64,000 bases of DNA, from positions 17,711 to 81,710 of the forward strand of contig WRAQ01000008.1 of the NCBI GenBank assembly GCA_009780115.1, in the 5' to 3' direction. Both the position numbers and the translations under genes were made by a program. This DNA comes from Lachnospiraceae bacterium. Lineage in GTDB: Bacteria > Bacillota > Clostridia > Lachnospirales > Lachnospiraceae. Below, in pieces: positions 8,753 to 17,200 of this stretch; within the stretch, counting starts at the first letter, position 1, and every line of letters begins with the position of its first letter. The notes beneath the pieces were generated by a model. It saw only the letters and a list, made by a program, of their open reading frames with translations, had not been told where the DNA came from and ran no database searches.

Positions 8753-9880
8753 ATGAGCGCACACCCAATAACTCTAAAGCCAATTGATGAAGTGGCGAAG
8801 TATAAGCGAACCCTAATTCCAATGCATATTCCTGATGGATATGCGATAAAGCCCATACTTGAAGGAATTGCTAACGAAGATGTTGTGAGAAGCGGTGTTA
8901 TTGGATTTAGGGATTTTCTTCACACGTTTTTTGACTGCTTGATTTCGGACGGATATGAGTTTGCCGTTCCACCGAAAAAGCCAACAGGCATGGCCGATTA
9001 TCCATTTTTGAATTATATCACAAACATCATGGTTGAAATAGGTTATCATGGCATACTGCCTGAAAATAATGATTTGCTGGTTATCAATAAAATACCTTTA
9101 TGCGCACCATCTGTTGATGAAAACGGAAAGAAAAAAAGTGCCAAAATTCCTGCCTCTGGCTTAGTTGAAAGTCTGCGCTTTTTGGTTCTTTGCGGTTTCG
9201 ATTTTGGCGGTGCGGATTTAAGTGAAAAGTCGCTCGTTATAACTGAAACAAAACCATTGGAAGTATCATATCCTGATAATCCTGTTTTACTAGTGGGGTT
9301 AAAGGCGTTAGCTATTGTTGATATTGAAAGGCGGAATGGACGTACATTTTGGAATGACCATAATCTTTTGCGTTGTAATTACAGGCTACTAATGGCTAAT
9401 AAACCCGATATAGCCGACGAGTTAAGTGATTTTTTGAATCCCTTGCCCGAAAAGGTTCAAGAGTTCGCACTAAACCTACATCAACGATATACAAGAATGG
9501 GTCTGGATTGCACATTAAGCATTTTAGATGACACCAGTTTTTCCTATGCTAACATCAACGAACGCAATAAACGCTTATCCGCACGAGATAAATACCAAAA
9601 ACGAATTTGGGCATTTTCCAACTCTATGCGAAACGGCTACAGTCTGTTTGTGAGGGCTAAAAAAACAGATAAGTATATTGATGTTATCAAGGACTTTCCG
9701 CAAGCGTTGCAGGACAAAATTGCGGAGGGTTATGGTTGTTATCGCAAGTTTGGGCGTGAACGCTGTCAAGTTGATTGTCAGGGGATCCGTTTGCCTTTGG
9801 ATGGCACCATACTTGATATTACAAAAGAAATTGAAATATGGCTCGATAATGAAATGCCGAGTTCATTGAAAAATATATAG
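8753..9880 (+). CDS. Hypothetical two-part protein, long paralogue
   Basis: 375 residues, soluble by appearance. Residues 1-230 are related to the preceding protein. Residues about 235-375 form a second region with basic and aromatic content (HQRYTRMGLDCTLSILDD, WAFSNSMRNGYSLFVRAKKT, YGCYRKFGRERCQVDCQGIR). No catalytic motif is evident. The duplicated YPDNP-LVGLKA-RCNYR block is the most conserved part shared by the pair. It is followed by a DUF3788 gene, with which it may belong functionally. I do not recognise a named family with confidence. Confidence 0.6.
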   Translation: MSAHPITLKPIDEVAKYKRTLIPMHIPDGYAIKPILEGIANEDVVRSGVIGFRDFLHTFFDCLISDGYEFAVPPKKPTGMADYPFLNYITNIMVEIGYHGILPENNDLLVINKIPLCAPSVDENGKKKSAKIPASGLVESLRFLVLCGFDFGGADLSEKSLVITETKPLEVSYPDNPVLLVGLKALAIVDIERRNGRTFWNDHNLLRCNYRLLMANKPDIADELSDFLNPLPEKVQEFALNLHQRYTRMGLDCTLSILDDTSFSYANINERNKRLSARDKYQKRIWAFSNSMRNGYSLFVRAKKTDKYIDVIKDFPQALQDKIAEGYGCYRKFGRERCQVDCQGIRLPLDGTILDITKEIEIWLDNEMPSSLKNI

Positions 9881-9946
9881 CGAGTGGTTAGACTTGCAAT
9901 TTTGTAAATTATGGGTTACTATTAAACAATAAGGAGAGGTGAATTT

Positions 9947-10309
9947 ATGCTTAACTACGAGGTATTTAATAAGGAAAATCAGCCAACAGAAGATGAAATC
10001 AAAGATTTTGTTGGAACAGAAATTTTTATGCTTTTTACTGATTTAGATAATCACTTGCGTGAAGATTATAAAATAAAGCCTAAAGTAGCCTATTCCAGTT
10101 GCGCTATGGATAATAATATATGGCGAGGGTGGAATATCAAATATCAGAAAAGCGGTAAATCATATTGCACGATTTACCCACAACAAGGGCATTTTTTGGT
10201 TTTAATTCCAGGCAAGCCTTTCGAGGTACGAAACGAAGATGCTGTTGGCGAAGTTAAATTGGCACTAGAAATTAGGAAAGATGAAATAAGCGCAAAGAAA
10301 AAGGCTTAG
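9947..10309 (+). CDS. DUF3788 family protein
   Basis: 120 residues matching the DUF3788 pattern: PTEDEIKDFVGTEIFMLFTD, IKPKVAYSSCAMD, GWNIKYQKSGKSYCTIYPQQ and FLVLIPGK. Proteins of this family are small, cytoplasmic and uncharacterised. The C-terminus is shorter than I would expect and lacks the usual conserved final helix sequence. The ribosome site AAGGAGAGG precedes the ATG by about 7 nt, and TTACTATTAAACAAT upstream offers only a poor promoter. The gene overlaps the end of a minus-strand coding remnant. Confidence 0.65.
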   Translation: MLNYEVFNKENQPTEDEIKDFVGTEIFMLFTDLDNHLREDYKIKPKVAYSSCAMDNNIWRGWNIKYQKSGKSYCTIYPQQGHFLVLIPGKPFEVRNEDAVGEVKLALEIRKDEISAKKKA

Positions 10310-10527
10310 TTTGATGAGACTTATCTTTTTGTAATTTGAGTTGGGATTCAGTGCCGTATTCTTTTACGGTTTTTCTATGGAAGTCGCTACGCTTCTTCTC
10401 TTGCTCGGCAATCTCTTTTTGCATTTTACGTCGCTCCCAAAATCCTGCGCTACTAAGATTTCGTTCAATATCCTGTATCGTGTAACCGTAAAGCATATCA
10501 ACATCTGAGGCGTGTTTAAGCCCTAAA
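10272..10527 (-). pseudogene. Remnant of an unidentified coding sequence
   Basis: On the minus strand an open frame free of stops from about 10527 reads LLGLKHASDVDMLYGYTIQD and then a highly charged helix (ERRKMQKEIAEQEKKRSDFH). It has protein-like codon use upstream of any ATG, no ribosome site, and ends inside the DUF3788 gene. It looks like the interior of a mobile-element or phage-type gene left behind by rearrangement, but I cannot name the family. It could also be chance. Confidence 0.3.
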
Positions 10528-10619
10528 AGTTTGGTTTAGCGAGTATATTAATTTGGTATATTCAAAACCGTAATATTTCAAAAATGCTACAAGAGTAGTT
10601 TTTATTAAGGTAATTTAAT

Positions 10620-10661
10620 TTCGGAAAATCAAGTTCGGAAAATCAAGTTCGGAAAATCAAG
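10620..10661. repeat. Three tandem 14-bp repeats
   Basis: TTCGGAAAATCAAG occurs three times without gaps (10620, 10634, 10648), ending 12 nt before the -35 box of the rpmF promoter. Three exact copies suggest recent slippage or a binding array upstream of the promoter. The rest of 10310-10751 holds only the minus-strand remnant and this promoter. Confidence 0.8.
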
Positions 10662-10673
10662 GAAAAAAACCAG

Positions 10674-10702
10674 TTGACAAATCCCAAAACCATGTATATA
10701 AT
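10674..10702 (+). promoter_or_regulatory. Strong promoter of rpmF
   Basis: Consensus TTGACA (10674-10679), 17-nt spacer and consensus TATAAT (10697-10702), 50 nt upstream of the rpmF ATG. It fits a highly expressed ribosomal-protein gene. Confidence 0.85.
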
Positions 10703-10751
10703 TGTAAAAGTGCGATGAAACAGCATGTGAAAGTTTATAAGGAGGTGTGAA

Positions 10752-10931
10752 ATGGCTATATGTCCTAAAAATAAATCTTCCAAAGGTAGAAGAGACAAAC
10801 GGCGCGCTAATTGGAAAATGACCGCCCCGACATTAGTGAAATGCAGCAAATGCAGTGTACTGATGGTACCGCATCGTGTTTGCAAAGCTTGCGGTGCATA
10901 CAATAAAAAAGAAATCATTAGCGTAGATTAG
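10752..10931 (+). CDS. rpmF: 50S ribosomal protein L32
   Basis: 59 residues, too short for many gene finders. The start MAICPKNKSSKGRRDKRRAN matches the L32 N-terminus, and CSKC and CKAC form the zinc-binding ribbon (the four-cysteine form). GGAGGTGTGAA precedes the ATG. In many Firmicutes DUF177 (yceD) precedes and plsX follows in one operon. Here no DUF177 gene is present, the gene has its own strong promoter and terminator, and an unrelated minus-strand gene separates it from plsX. Confidence 0.93.
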   Translation: MAICPKNKSSKGRRDKRRANWKMTAPTLVKCSKCSVLMVPHRVCKACGAYNKKEIISVD

Positions 10932-11005
10932 ATGCACACCGGCGCGTGAGTTCGCCATTGCAAACCTATTTTTACCTAAATCAATAACTGCATCATGAAC
11001 TTCCC

Positions 11006-11043
11006 AATACCAATTGAAAGATTTTCATTTGGTATTTTTTTTT
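11006..11043 (+). terminator. Terminator of rpmF
   Basis: Stem AATACCAATTGAAA/TTTCATTTGGTATT (one mismatch) followed by eight T residues. It isolates rpmF from plsX. Confidence 0.85.
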
Positions 11044-11051
11044 ACTGTATA

Positions 11052-11112
11052 GGAAATTGCTTCGCAATTCCCACGGCCGCACTCGGCGCGAGAGTTTGCT
11101 AATGCAAACTCT
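11052..11112. repeat. Pair of GC-rich intergenic hairpins, family with 30456-30585
   Basis: Hairpin 1 is GGAAATTGC/GCAATTCC (11052-11071). Hairpin 2 is AGAGTTTGC-TAAT-GCAAACTCT (11091-11112), preceded by CTCGGCGCGAG. The same arrangement occurs at 30456-30585, where hairpin 2 reads AGGGTTTGC-CAAG-GCAAACCCT: an A-T pair has become G-C on both arms. ATTTATAAG follows in both copies. A third, weaker match is at 10936-10966. Confidence 0.65.
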
Positions 11113-11141
11113 TATTTATAAGAAAATTTACTGGTAACTGG

Positions 11142-11867
11142 TCAAGCATGTGATTCCCCTCCGAATACATGGTAAAGATAAGATTCTTTTGCTTCGGAAA
11201 AGTGGCGCTGGGCAATCGGGACTAGAGTTTTGTCTTTCATCAAAAAATCTTGTTCCTTAATGCAGGAAACGTAATTCAAATTCACAATAAAAGAAATATG
11301 TGTCTGGACGAAAGAGTTATCGGCAAACAGCGGTTTAATTGCTGCGCTAAAAGGAATCCGCAAAGTTGAGCTTTTTATTACTTGATTATCGTTTTGGACA
11401 CAAACCAAACGGCGGCCTTCGGAACGGCAGTAAGCAATTTCGTGAAAAGGGACTGCGACAAGGCCGGTTGGTGTTTTGATTGGAAACAATGTTTGGTCAC
11501 GCCGGACAATAAAATTCCGCGCGATGCTAAGTTCTGAATAAAGGAATTTCGCATCGACGGGTTTTAATAAATATTGAAAGGCCCGTACCCCATAAGCCGC
11601 AAGGGCATATCCATCATGACAGGTAAGGAAGATAATAAAGGCAGTTTCATCGGTTAACCTTATTTGTTTTGCGAGATTTAAACCACTCATTCCGGTCATG
11701 ACAATATCTAAAATATATATATCAAATTGGCTTCCTGCTTCGATATCCTGGCTAAGTTTAAGCGGGTCAAAGTATGAATGTATTTCAAAATCCCCGAAAT
11801 CAGCAACTAAATCCCTTAGATTTGTAACTTCTCTGATATCATTATCACATAATGCAACCTTTATCAT
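11142..11867 (-). CDS. LytTR-family response regulator, no adjacent kinase
   Basis: 241 residues. Residues about 1-120 are a CheY-like receiver with acidic pocket (ALCDND), phosphorylatable aspartate (IYILDIVMTGMSGL) and lysine (YLLKPVD). Residues about 140-240 are a LytTR DNA-binding domain (HEIAYCRSEGRRLVCV, SFVQTHISFIVNLNYV). AgrA/VirR-type regulators like this control peptide, virulence or cell-envelope genes. ATG 11867 follows a good AGGAG site; the longer frame to 11897 is unlikely. No histidine kinase gene is present in the window, so its input is unknown. It sits on the opposite strand between rpmF and plsX, an unusual insertion point. Confidence 0.88.
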   Translation of the reverse strand: MIKVALCDNDIREVTNLRDLVADFGDFEIHSYFDPLKLSQDIEAGSQFDIYILDIVMTGMSGLNLAKQIRLTDETAFIIFLTCHDGYALAAYGVRAFQYLLKPVDAKFLYSELSIARNFIVRRDQTLFPIKTPTGLVAVPFHEIAYCRSEGRRLVCVQNDNQVIKSSTLRIPFSAAIKPLFADNSFVQTHISFIVNLNYVSCIKEQDFLMKDKTLVPIAQRHFSEAKESYLYHVFGGESHA

Positions 11868-11933
11868 GAGAACTCCTGCGATATGTTTTATATTCATATC
11901 TTAACAAATATCCTTTGCGAAAGCAAGTTTTAC

Positions 11934-11962
11934 TTGCATTTTAGATGATGGTTTAGTATATT
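11934..11962 (+). promoter_or_regulatory. Promoter of the plsX gene group
   Basis: TTGCAT (11934-11939), 17-nt spacer, TATATT (11957-11962), 36 nt before the plsX ATG. It also faces the divergent LytTR gene. No FapR-type operator was recognised. Confidence 0.55.
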
Positions 11963-11998
11963 TAAATAATCAAGGATAGCAGGAAGAGAGAGGAATTT

Positions 11999-13000
11999 AT
12001 GCCGGCGTTCATAAATGTGGCTTTAGATGCAATGGGCGGTGACAATGCCCCGCGCGAAATTGTAAAAGGTGCCCTGCTTGCGGTAGGCGAGTGTGATAAT
12101 GTCAAAGTATATCTGACCGGGGACAAAGAATTAATCGAAAAAGAATTACGCGGACAGGCATACGATACTTCGCGGATTGAAATAGTCCATGCCGCGGAAG
12201 TTATCGAAACGGCGGAACCGCCGGTGATGGCGATTCGGAAGAAAAAAGACTCATCTTTGGTTATCGGGTTAAATATGGTCAAAGATGGTACTTGCAGTGC
12301 TCTTATTTCGGCCGGTTCAACGGGCGCAGTCCTCGTTGGCGGCCAGGTTTTAGTCGGGCGGATCAAAGGAATCAAAAGGCCGCCTTTAGCCCCGCTGATA
12401 CCAACCGAAACCGGTGCCAGCCTATTAATTGACTGTGGGGCAAATGTTGATGCAAGACCCGAACATCTCCTTCAATTCGCCCAGATTGGCGCAATTTATA
12501 TGGAACATGTCGTCGGGATCAAAAAACCCAAAGTCGCAATCGTCAATAACGGTGCCGAAGAAGAAAAAGGTAACGCTTTAGTTAAGGAAACCTTTCCGCT
12601 TCTGAAAAACTGCCCCGATATCAATTTTATCGGCAGTATTGAAGCCCGTGACATTCCGGCAGGCAAGGCTGATGTTATTGTTTGTGAAGCTTTTGTTGGT
12701 AATGTTATTCTCAAACTCTACGAGGGGGTAGGTGCAACACTGATCAAGATGATCAAAAAAGGTATTATGTCAACCACGAGGGCGAAAATCGGTGCTTTAT
12801 TAGTAAAACCGGCTTTGAAAAAGACCCTCAAAGCATTTGATACCGAAGAATACGGGGGGGCGCCCTTATTAGGGCTGAATGGGCTGGTGGTCAAAACCCA
12901 CGGAAGTGCCAAAGCGGTTGAAATCAAAAACGCAGTTCTCCAATGTGTTCAATTTACAGAACAAAAAATAAACGAAAAGATAAGGGTAAAACTTACATAA
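11999..13000 (+). CDS. plsX: Phosphate acyltransferase PlsX
   Basis: Converts acyl-ACP to acyl-phosphate, the first step of phospholipid synthesis through PlsX/PlsY; peripheral membrane enzyme. 333 residues, normal length. Family segments: VALDAMGGDNAPREIVKGAL at the start, SALISAGSTGAVLVGGQVLV, IDCGANVDARPEHLLQFAQI, and LYEGVGATLIKMIKKG. AGAGAGG lies 6-12 nt before the ATG. acpP follows after a long structured spacer and supplies the acyl carrier used by this enzyme. Confidence 0.95.
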   Translation: MPAFINVALDAMGGDNAPREIVKGALLAVGECDNVKVYLTGDKELIEKELRGQAYDTSRIEIVHAAEVIETAEPPVMAIRKKKDSSLVIGLNMVKDGTCSALISAGSTGAVLVGGQVLVGRIKGIKRPPLAPLIPTETGASLLIDCGANVDARPEHLLQFAQIGAIYMEHVVGIKKPKVAIVNNGAEEEKGNALVKETFPLLKNCPDINFIGSIEARDIPAGKADVIVCEAFVGNVILKLYEGVGATLIKMIKKGIMSTTRAKIGALLVKPALKKTLKAFDTEEYGGAPLLGLNGLVVKTHGSAKAVEIKNAVLQCVQFTEQKINEKIRVKLT

Positions 13001-13019
13001 GGGGGTAATGTTGAAAGAA

Positions 13020-13210
13020 ATATTTGTTACTGTTCACGACAAGCCGTAAACAGCAACAAATGTGCACACAAATCGCAAAAAACGCGATTTGCCGCTATCA
13101 CAACTCGGGATTTTGCGCAAAATACGCGCAAAACAGCTCGCGGAATAGTGACGTGTAAACAGTAACGAATGCTTCAACATCTGATTGTAAGTCCGCCAAT
13201 GGCGGAAATG
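13020..13210 (+). other. Highly structured spacer before acpP
   Basis: Hairpins TTTGTT-A-CTGTT/AACAG-C-AACAAA, AAATCGC/GCGATTT, TTTTGCGC/GCGCAAAA and TCCGCC/GGCGGA follow one another. An alternative long-range stem, GTTACTGTTCACG against CGTG-TAAACAGTAAC (to 13164), could enclose most of them. An inverted, diverged version of the first 70 bp lies downstream of acpP (13474-13543). It may be a repeat element or a leader controlling acpP dosage. Confidence 0.5.
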
Positions 13211-13218
13211 GGTATAAT

Positions 13219-13449
13219 ATGGAACTGGAAAAATTAAAATCGATAATTGCCGAAGTAGCCGGAGTGCATACTGAAGAAATCACCTTGGGAACTACTTTTA
13301 TGGATGATTTAGGGGTTGATTCTTTGGATGTGTATCAGATTATTATGGGTATTGAGCAGGAGTTCAATATCGAAATCACACCTGAACAGGCTGAAACGGT
13401 CAAAACAATCGAAGATGCGGTCAATTTGATCAAAGATGTTATTGGCTAA
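13219..13449 (+). CDS. acpP: Acyl carrier protein
   Basis: 76 residues, acidic. The phosphopantetheine attachment serine lies in DDLGVDSLDVYQIIMGIEQE (DSLD motif). It carries growing acyl chains for fatty-acid synthesis and donates them to PlsX. Helix sequence EFNIEITPEQAETVKTIEDA is typical. The ribosome site is weak (GGCGG within a hairpin loop region), so the upstream fold may influence translation. It sits between plsX and rnc, the common Firmicute order. Confidence 0.95.
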   Translation: MELEKLKSIIAEVAGVHTEEITLGTTFMDDLGVDSLDVYQIIMGIEQEFNIEITPEQAETVKTIEDAVNLIKDVIG

Positions 13450-13454
13450 TTATT

Positions 13455-13543
13455 CACAGCCGGGAATTTCAAGCGCCAATCGCGTTTTTAGCGATTTATG
13501 TGCATGTTACTTTTACTACGAGCAGTGAATAGTAATGTAATTG
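13455..13543 (+). other. Structured spacer between acpP and rnc
   Basis: AATCGC-GTTTTTA-GCGATT (hairpin) and an outer stem ATTATTCAC/GTGAATAGTAAT. Read in reverse complement, 13474-13543 aligns with 13027-13093 upstream of acpP, so the gene is bracketed by imperfect inverted repeats of about 70 bp. Confidence 0.5.
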
Positions 13544-13551
13544 GATAGGTT

Positions 13552-14244
13552 ATGCAGGATTGGGATAAAAACATCCACGATTTAGAGATAAAAATCGGCT
13601 ATGTGTTTATAGATAAGCTGCTTATCGCGCAGGCTTTTACACATCGGTCTTATGTTAATGAACAAATGCTTAAACGTCAGCCAAGTTATGAACGGATTGA
13701 GTTTTTAGGTGATGCAGTTTTGGATTTAATTACCAGCGAACATTTAATGGATACTTATCCTTCGATGGCCGAAGGCGAGTTGACCAAAGCGCGGGCGCAA
13801 ATGGTCTGTGAATCGGCTTTAGCCCATAGTGCCAAGCATCTTGAGCTGGGGAAATACATGCGGCTCGGAAAAGGTGAAGCAAGGACAGGCGGGCATAAAC
13901 GGGCTTCAATTCTGGCGGACGTTATGGAAGCATTAATCGGGGCAATTTACAGTGACAGCGGCCTTTCTGCTGCCAGGGATTTTATCCACCGGTTTGTCCT
14001 CAAAGACTTACGGACAGAGCCAAAGTTTCTTGACAGCAAATCAATGATTCAGGAATATGTCATCAAGAATGGCCTTGGCAAATTGAGGTATGAATTAAGC
14101 GGCGTAGACGGGCCCGAACATGACAAGATTTTTTACACTGATTTATATCTTGAAGAAACGATAATCGGCAGCGGGAGCGGAAAGAGCAAAAAAGGTGCCG
14201 AGCAAAAAGCCGCTTATAAAGCGTTGAAAAAAATTACTTCATGA
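13552..14244 (+). CDS. rnc: Ribonuclease III
   Basis: Cleaves double-stranded RNA in rRNA precursors and structured mRNAs. 230 residues. The catalytic signature is ERIEFLGDAVLDLITSEHLM, with the second acidic cluster in RASILADVMEALIGAIYSDS. The C-terminal double-stranded RNA-binding domain runs from about residue 158 (DSKSMIQEYVIKNG) to KSKKGAEQKAAYKALKKI. The gene ends 9 nt before smc. The folded spacers around acpP are natural candidates for its own cleavage, though that is inference. Confidence 0.95.
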   Translation: MQDWDKNIHDLEIKIGYVFIDKLLIAQAFTHRSYVNEQMLKRQPSYERIEFLGDAVLDLITSEHLMDTYPSMAEGELTKARAQMVCESALAHSAKHLELGKYMRLGKGEARTGGHKRASILADVMEALIGAIYSDSGLSAARDFIHRFVLKDLRTEPKFLDSKSMIQEYVIKNGLGKLRYELSGVDGPEHDKIFYTDLYLEETIIGSGSGKSKKGAEQKAAYKALKKITS

Positions 14245-14253
14245 AAGAAAACC

Positions 14254-17200
14254 ATGTATCTTAAAAGAATCGAAATTCAGGGTTTCAAATCCTTCGCCAA
14301 TCGCATAAATTTCAAATTTCACAATGGAATCACCGGCATCGTTGGCCCCAACGGTTCCGGTAAGAGTAATGTTGCCGATGCGGTACGCTGGGTCCTTGGT
14401 GAACAGCGGATTAAGCAATTACGCGGGGCCTCAATGCAGGATGTTATTTTTTCCGGCACCGAAATGCGGAAGCAGTTAAGTTACGCTTATGTCGCAATCA
14501 CTTTGGATAATTCCGACAATGAACTCCCGATTGGGTATGATGAGGTGACTGTCGCCCGCCGTATTTACCGTTCCGGTGAAAGTGAGTATCTGCTGAATGG
14601 TACCCCCTGCCGGCTTAAGGATATCAGTGAAATATTTTATGATACCGGTATCGGCAAGGAAGGTTATTCGATTATCGGACAGGGACAGATTGACAAAATC
14701 TTGAGCAGCAAACCCGAGGACCGCCGTGAATTATTCGATGAAGCGGCGGGAATTGTGAAATTCAAACGCCGTAAAAATGCCGCCCAGAAAAAACTGGAAG
14801 ATGAAAAAGTAAACCTGATCCGGATTGGCGATATTATTATTGAGCTTGAGAAGCAAACCGGCCCCTTAGAAAAACAAGCCGAGATTGCCAAGGTTTATCT
14901 GCGCAAAAAAGAAGAACTAAAGAATCTTGATATTGATATCTTTTTATTGGAACATAACCGCCTGACTGACCTGATTAAGTCCGCCGGGGAAAAACTTACC
15001 CTTGCCGGCGGAGAACTTACCGAGACATCCGCCCGTTATGAAAAAATCAAGGTTGAGTATGAAGAAATCGACGAACAGTTACAAAAGCTTGAAGAAACAA
15101 TTCAAAAGGAACGTGACGACCTAAATGATACCGGCTTAAAACGCGGCAAACTGGAAGGCGAAATTAATGTTCTTAAGGAACAGATCAATGCAAGCCGCAA
15201 TAATGAAGAACATTTAAATCAGCGGGCCCGCTCGGTCCAGAGCGAAATCGATATCAAAAATATCGACCGTGAAGCAATTATCGCCGATAAAAAAATAATT
15301 GACCTTCAAGCTACCGAAATCGCTGATGTCCGTAACGAAGCCCGGGAAAATCTTAAGATTACCCAGACAAAAAATGAAGAACTTAACAATAAAATCGAAG
15401 ATGGTAAAAACAATATTATTGAAGCATTAAATTTACGGGCGACGATTAAATCCAAAATCGGCCGTTATGATACGATGCTTGAGCAAATAACGATTCGCAA
15501 AGCGGAGCTTAATTCCCGCCTGATTCAAGCGAAATCTGATGAAGTAGAACAAGAAACAGAGATTGTCAAACTGCAAAAAGAGTTTGAAGATATTAATGAA
15601 TTAATCCGGAATTTAAATAACAAGCAGACCGATGTTGAAGAAAAATTATTTTTGCTGCGGGAAGAACTAGCCGGCAAAGACCGTCTTTTACGTGATACCC
15701 AGGTGAAATACCATCAAGAAAAATCAAAGCTTGAAGCCCTCAATAACTTAACTGAACGTTACGAAGGTTATGGCGGCGCAGTCAAGCGGATTATGGAAGA
15801 AAAAAAATCGGAGCGCGGTATTATTGGCGTTGTTGCCGATATTATCAAAGTTGACCGGAAATATGAAACGGCCATCGAAATCGCCCTTGGCGGCCATATT
15901 CAAAATATCGTCACCGAAGATGAAGAAACCGCAAAACGTTTAATTTCTTTATTAAAAAAGCAGAAAGGCGGACGGGCAACGTTTTTGCCATTGACCAGCT
16001 TGGTCAATATACAAAAATTCAGCCATCCGGAAGCCTTGAAAGAAAATGGCGTTATCGGTCTTGCGGACAAGCTGGTTAAAACCGCTGCGAGATATGAAAC
16101 GGTTGCCCAGTCAATGCTTGGGCGGATTCTAGTCGTTGACAATGTTGATAATGCGGTCAGAATTGCCAGAAAATATGATTATGGAATCCGGATGGTCACG
16201 TTAGACGGCGAACTTCTTGTCCCGGGTGGGGCAATTAGCGGCGGGACATTCAAAAACTCTTCCAGCCTCTTAAGCCGTCACCGGGAAACCGAAGAAGCCG
16301 AAATTAAGATAAAAAAGCATCTAGCCGATATTGATGAGTTGATGAAAGGCATTGAAGATGTGAAAACCAACCGTAACCGTTTACGTTTACAACTGGAAGA
16401 AACGAAAAACGAGCTCCAGAGCAAATTTATCGAGCAGAATACCGCCCGTTTAAATGTCATCAAAGCAACGGAGAAAAAAGAAGCAGCTTTAGCCGGCAGC
16501 GCCGCTTTGATAACTGAAGAGGGCGAAATCGCCGGCCAGATAAAGGAAATTGACAAAGCAAAAGAAGCCATTTTATTAGAATTATCCGCATCGGAAGTGC
16601 TGGAGAAAAAGCTGGAAGCCGAAATCCGTACTTACCAAACAGAGCTGGAAACCGGGCGCGAGGAAGAATCACTTCGTCTTCTTGCGGTTTCGGAGCAGGA
16701 AGTAAAAGTCGAAAAGCTTTTACAGCAACAAGGTTTTCATCAGCAAAATATCGAACGGATTGATGGCGAAATCACGCGGATGGAAGGTGAGCTTTTAGAA
16801 ATCCGCACCGGGCTTGCGAAAAATAAAGAAGATGTCCGGATTAAAGAAGAAAATATCGCCGAAATTGAAAAGACGATTATTGCTTCCCATGCCTTACAGG
16901 ATAATACGAAGCAAAATTTAGAAGAAGACATTCTCAAAAAGGAAGAACTGACAGCCAGACAAAAGAACTTCTTTGGCGAACGTGAGAGCCTTTCCGAACG
17001 GATAAGTGCCCTTGACAAAGAGGTATACCGTTTGGGCAGTCAAAAAGAGCGCCTGGAAGAGCAAATCGCCGCCCAGATACATTATATGTGGGAAGAATAT
17101 GAGATTACGCTTTCGATGGTTGCTAAGCTTACTGAAGAGCAAGCGGAACGCGGTGAAACGAAAAGCGAAACCGGCGTGATGAAACGGCAGATATCCGGCC

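Noticed and set aside
10620..10661. Possible iteron-type replication origin
   Set aside because: Only three 14-bp repeats next to a promoter, no initiator gene and no AT-rich unwinding region linked to it.
10643..10918. 91-codon minus-strand ORF opposite rpmF
   Set aside because: It is antisense to the L32 gene and the promoter; no ribosome site and no protein-like pattern.
11962..12375. 137-codon minus-strand ORF over the start of plsX
   Set aside because: Antisense to the conserved PlsX N-terminus and covers the plsX ribosome site.
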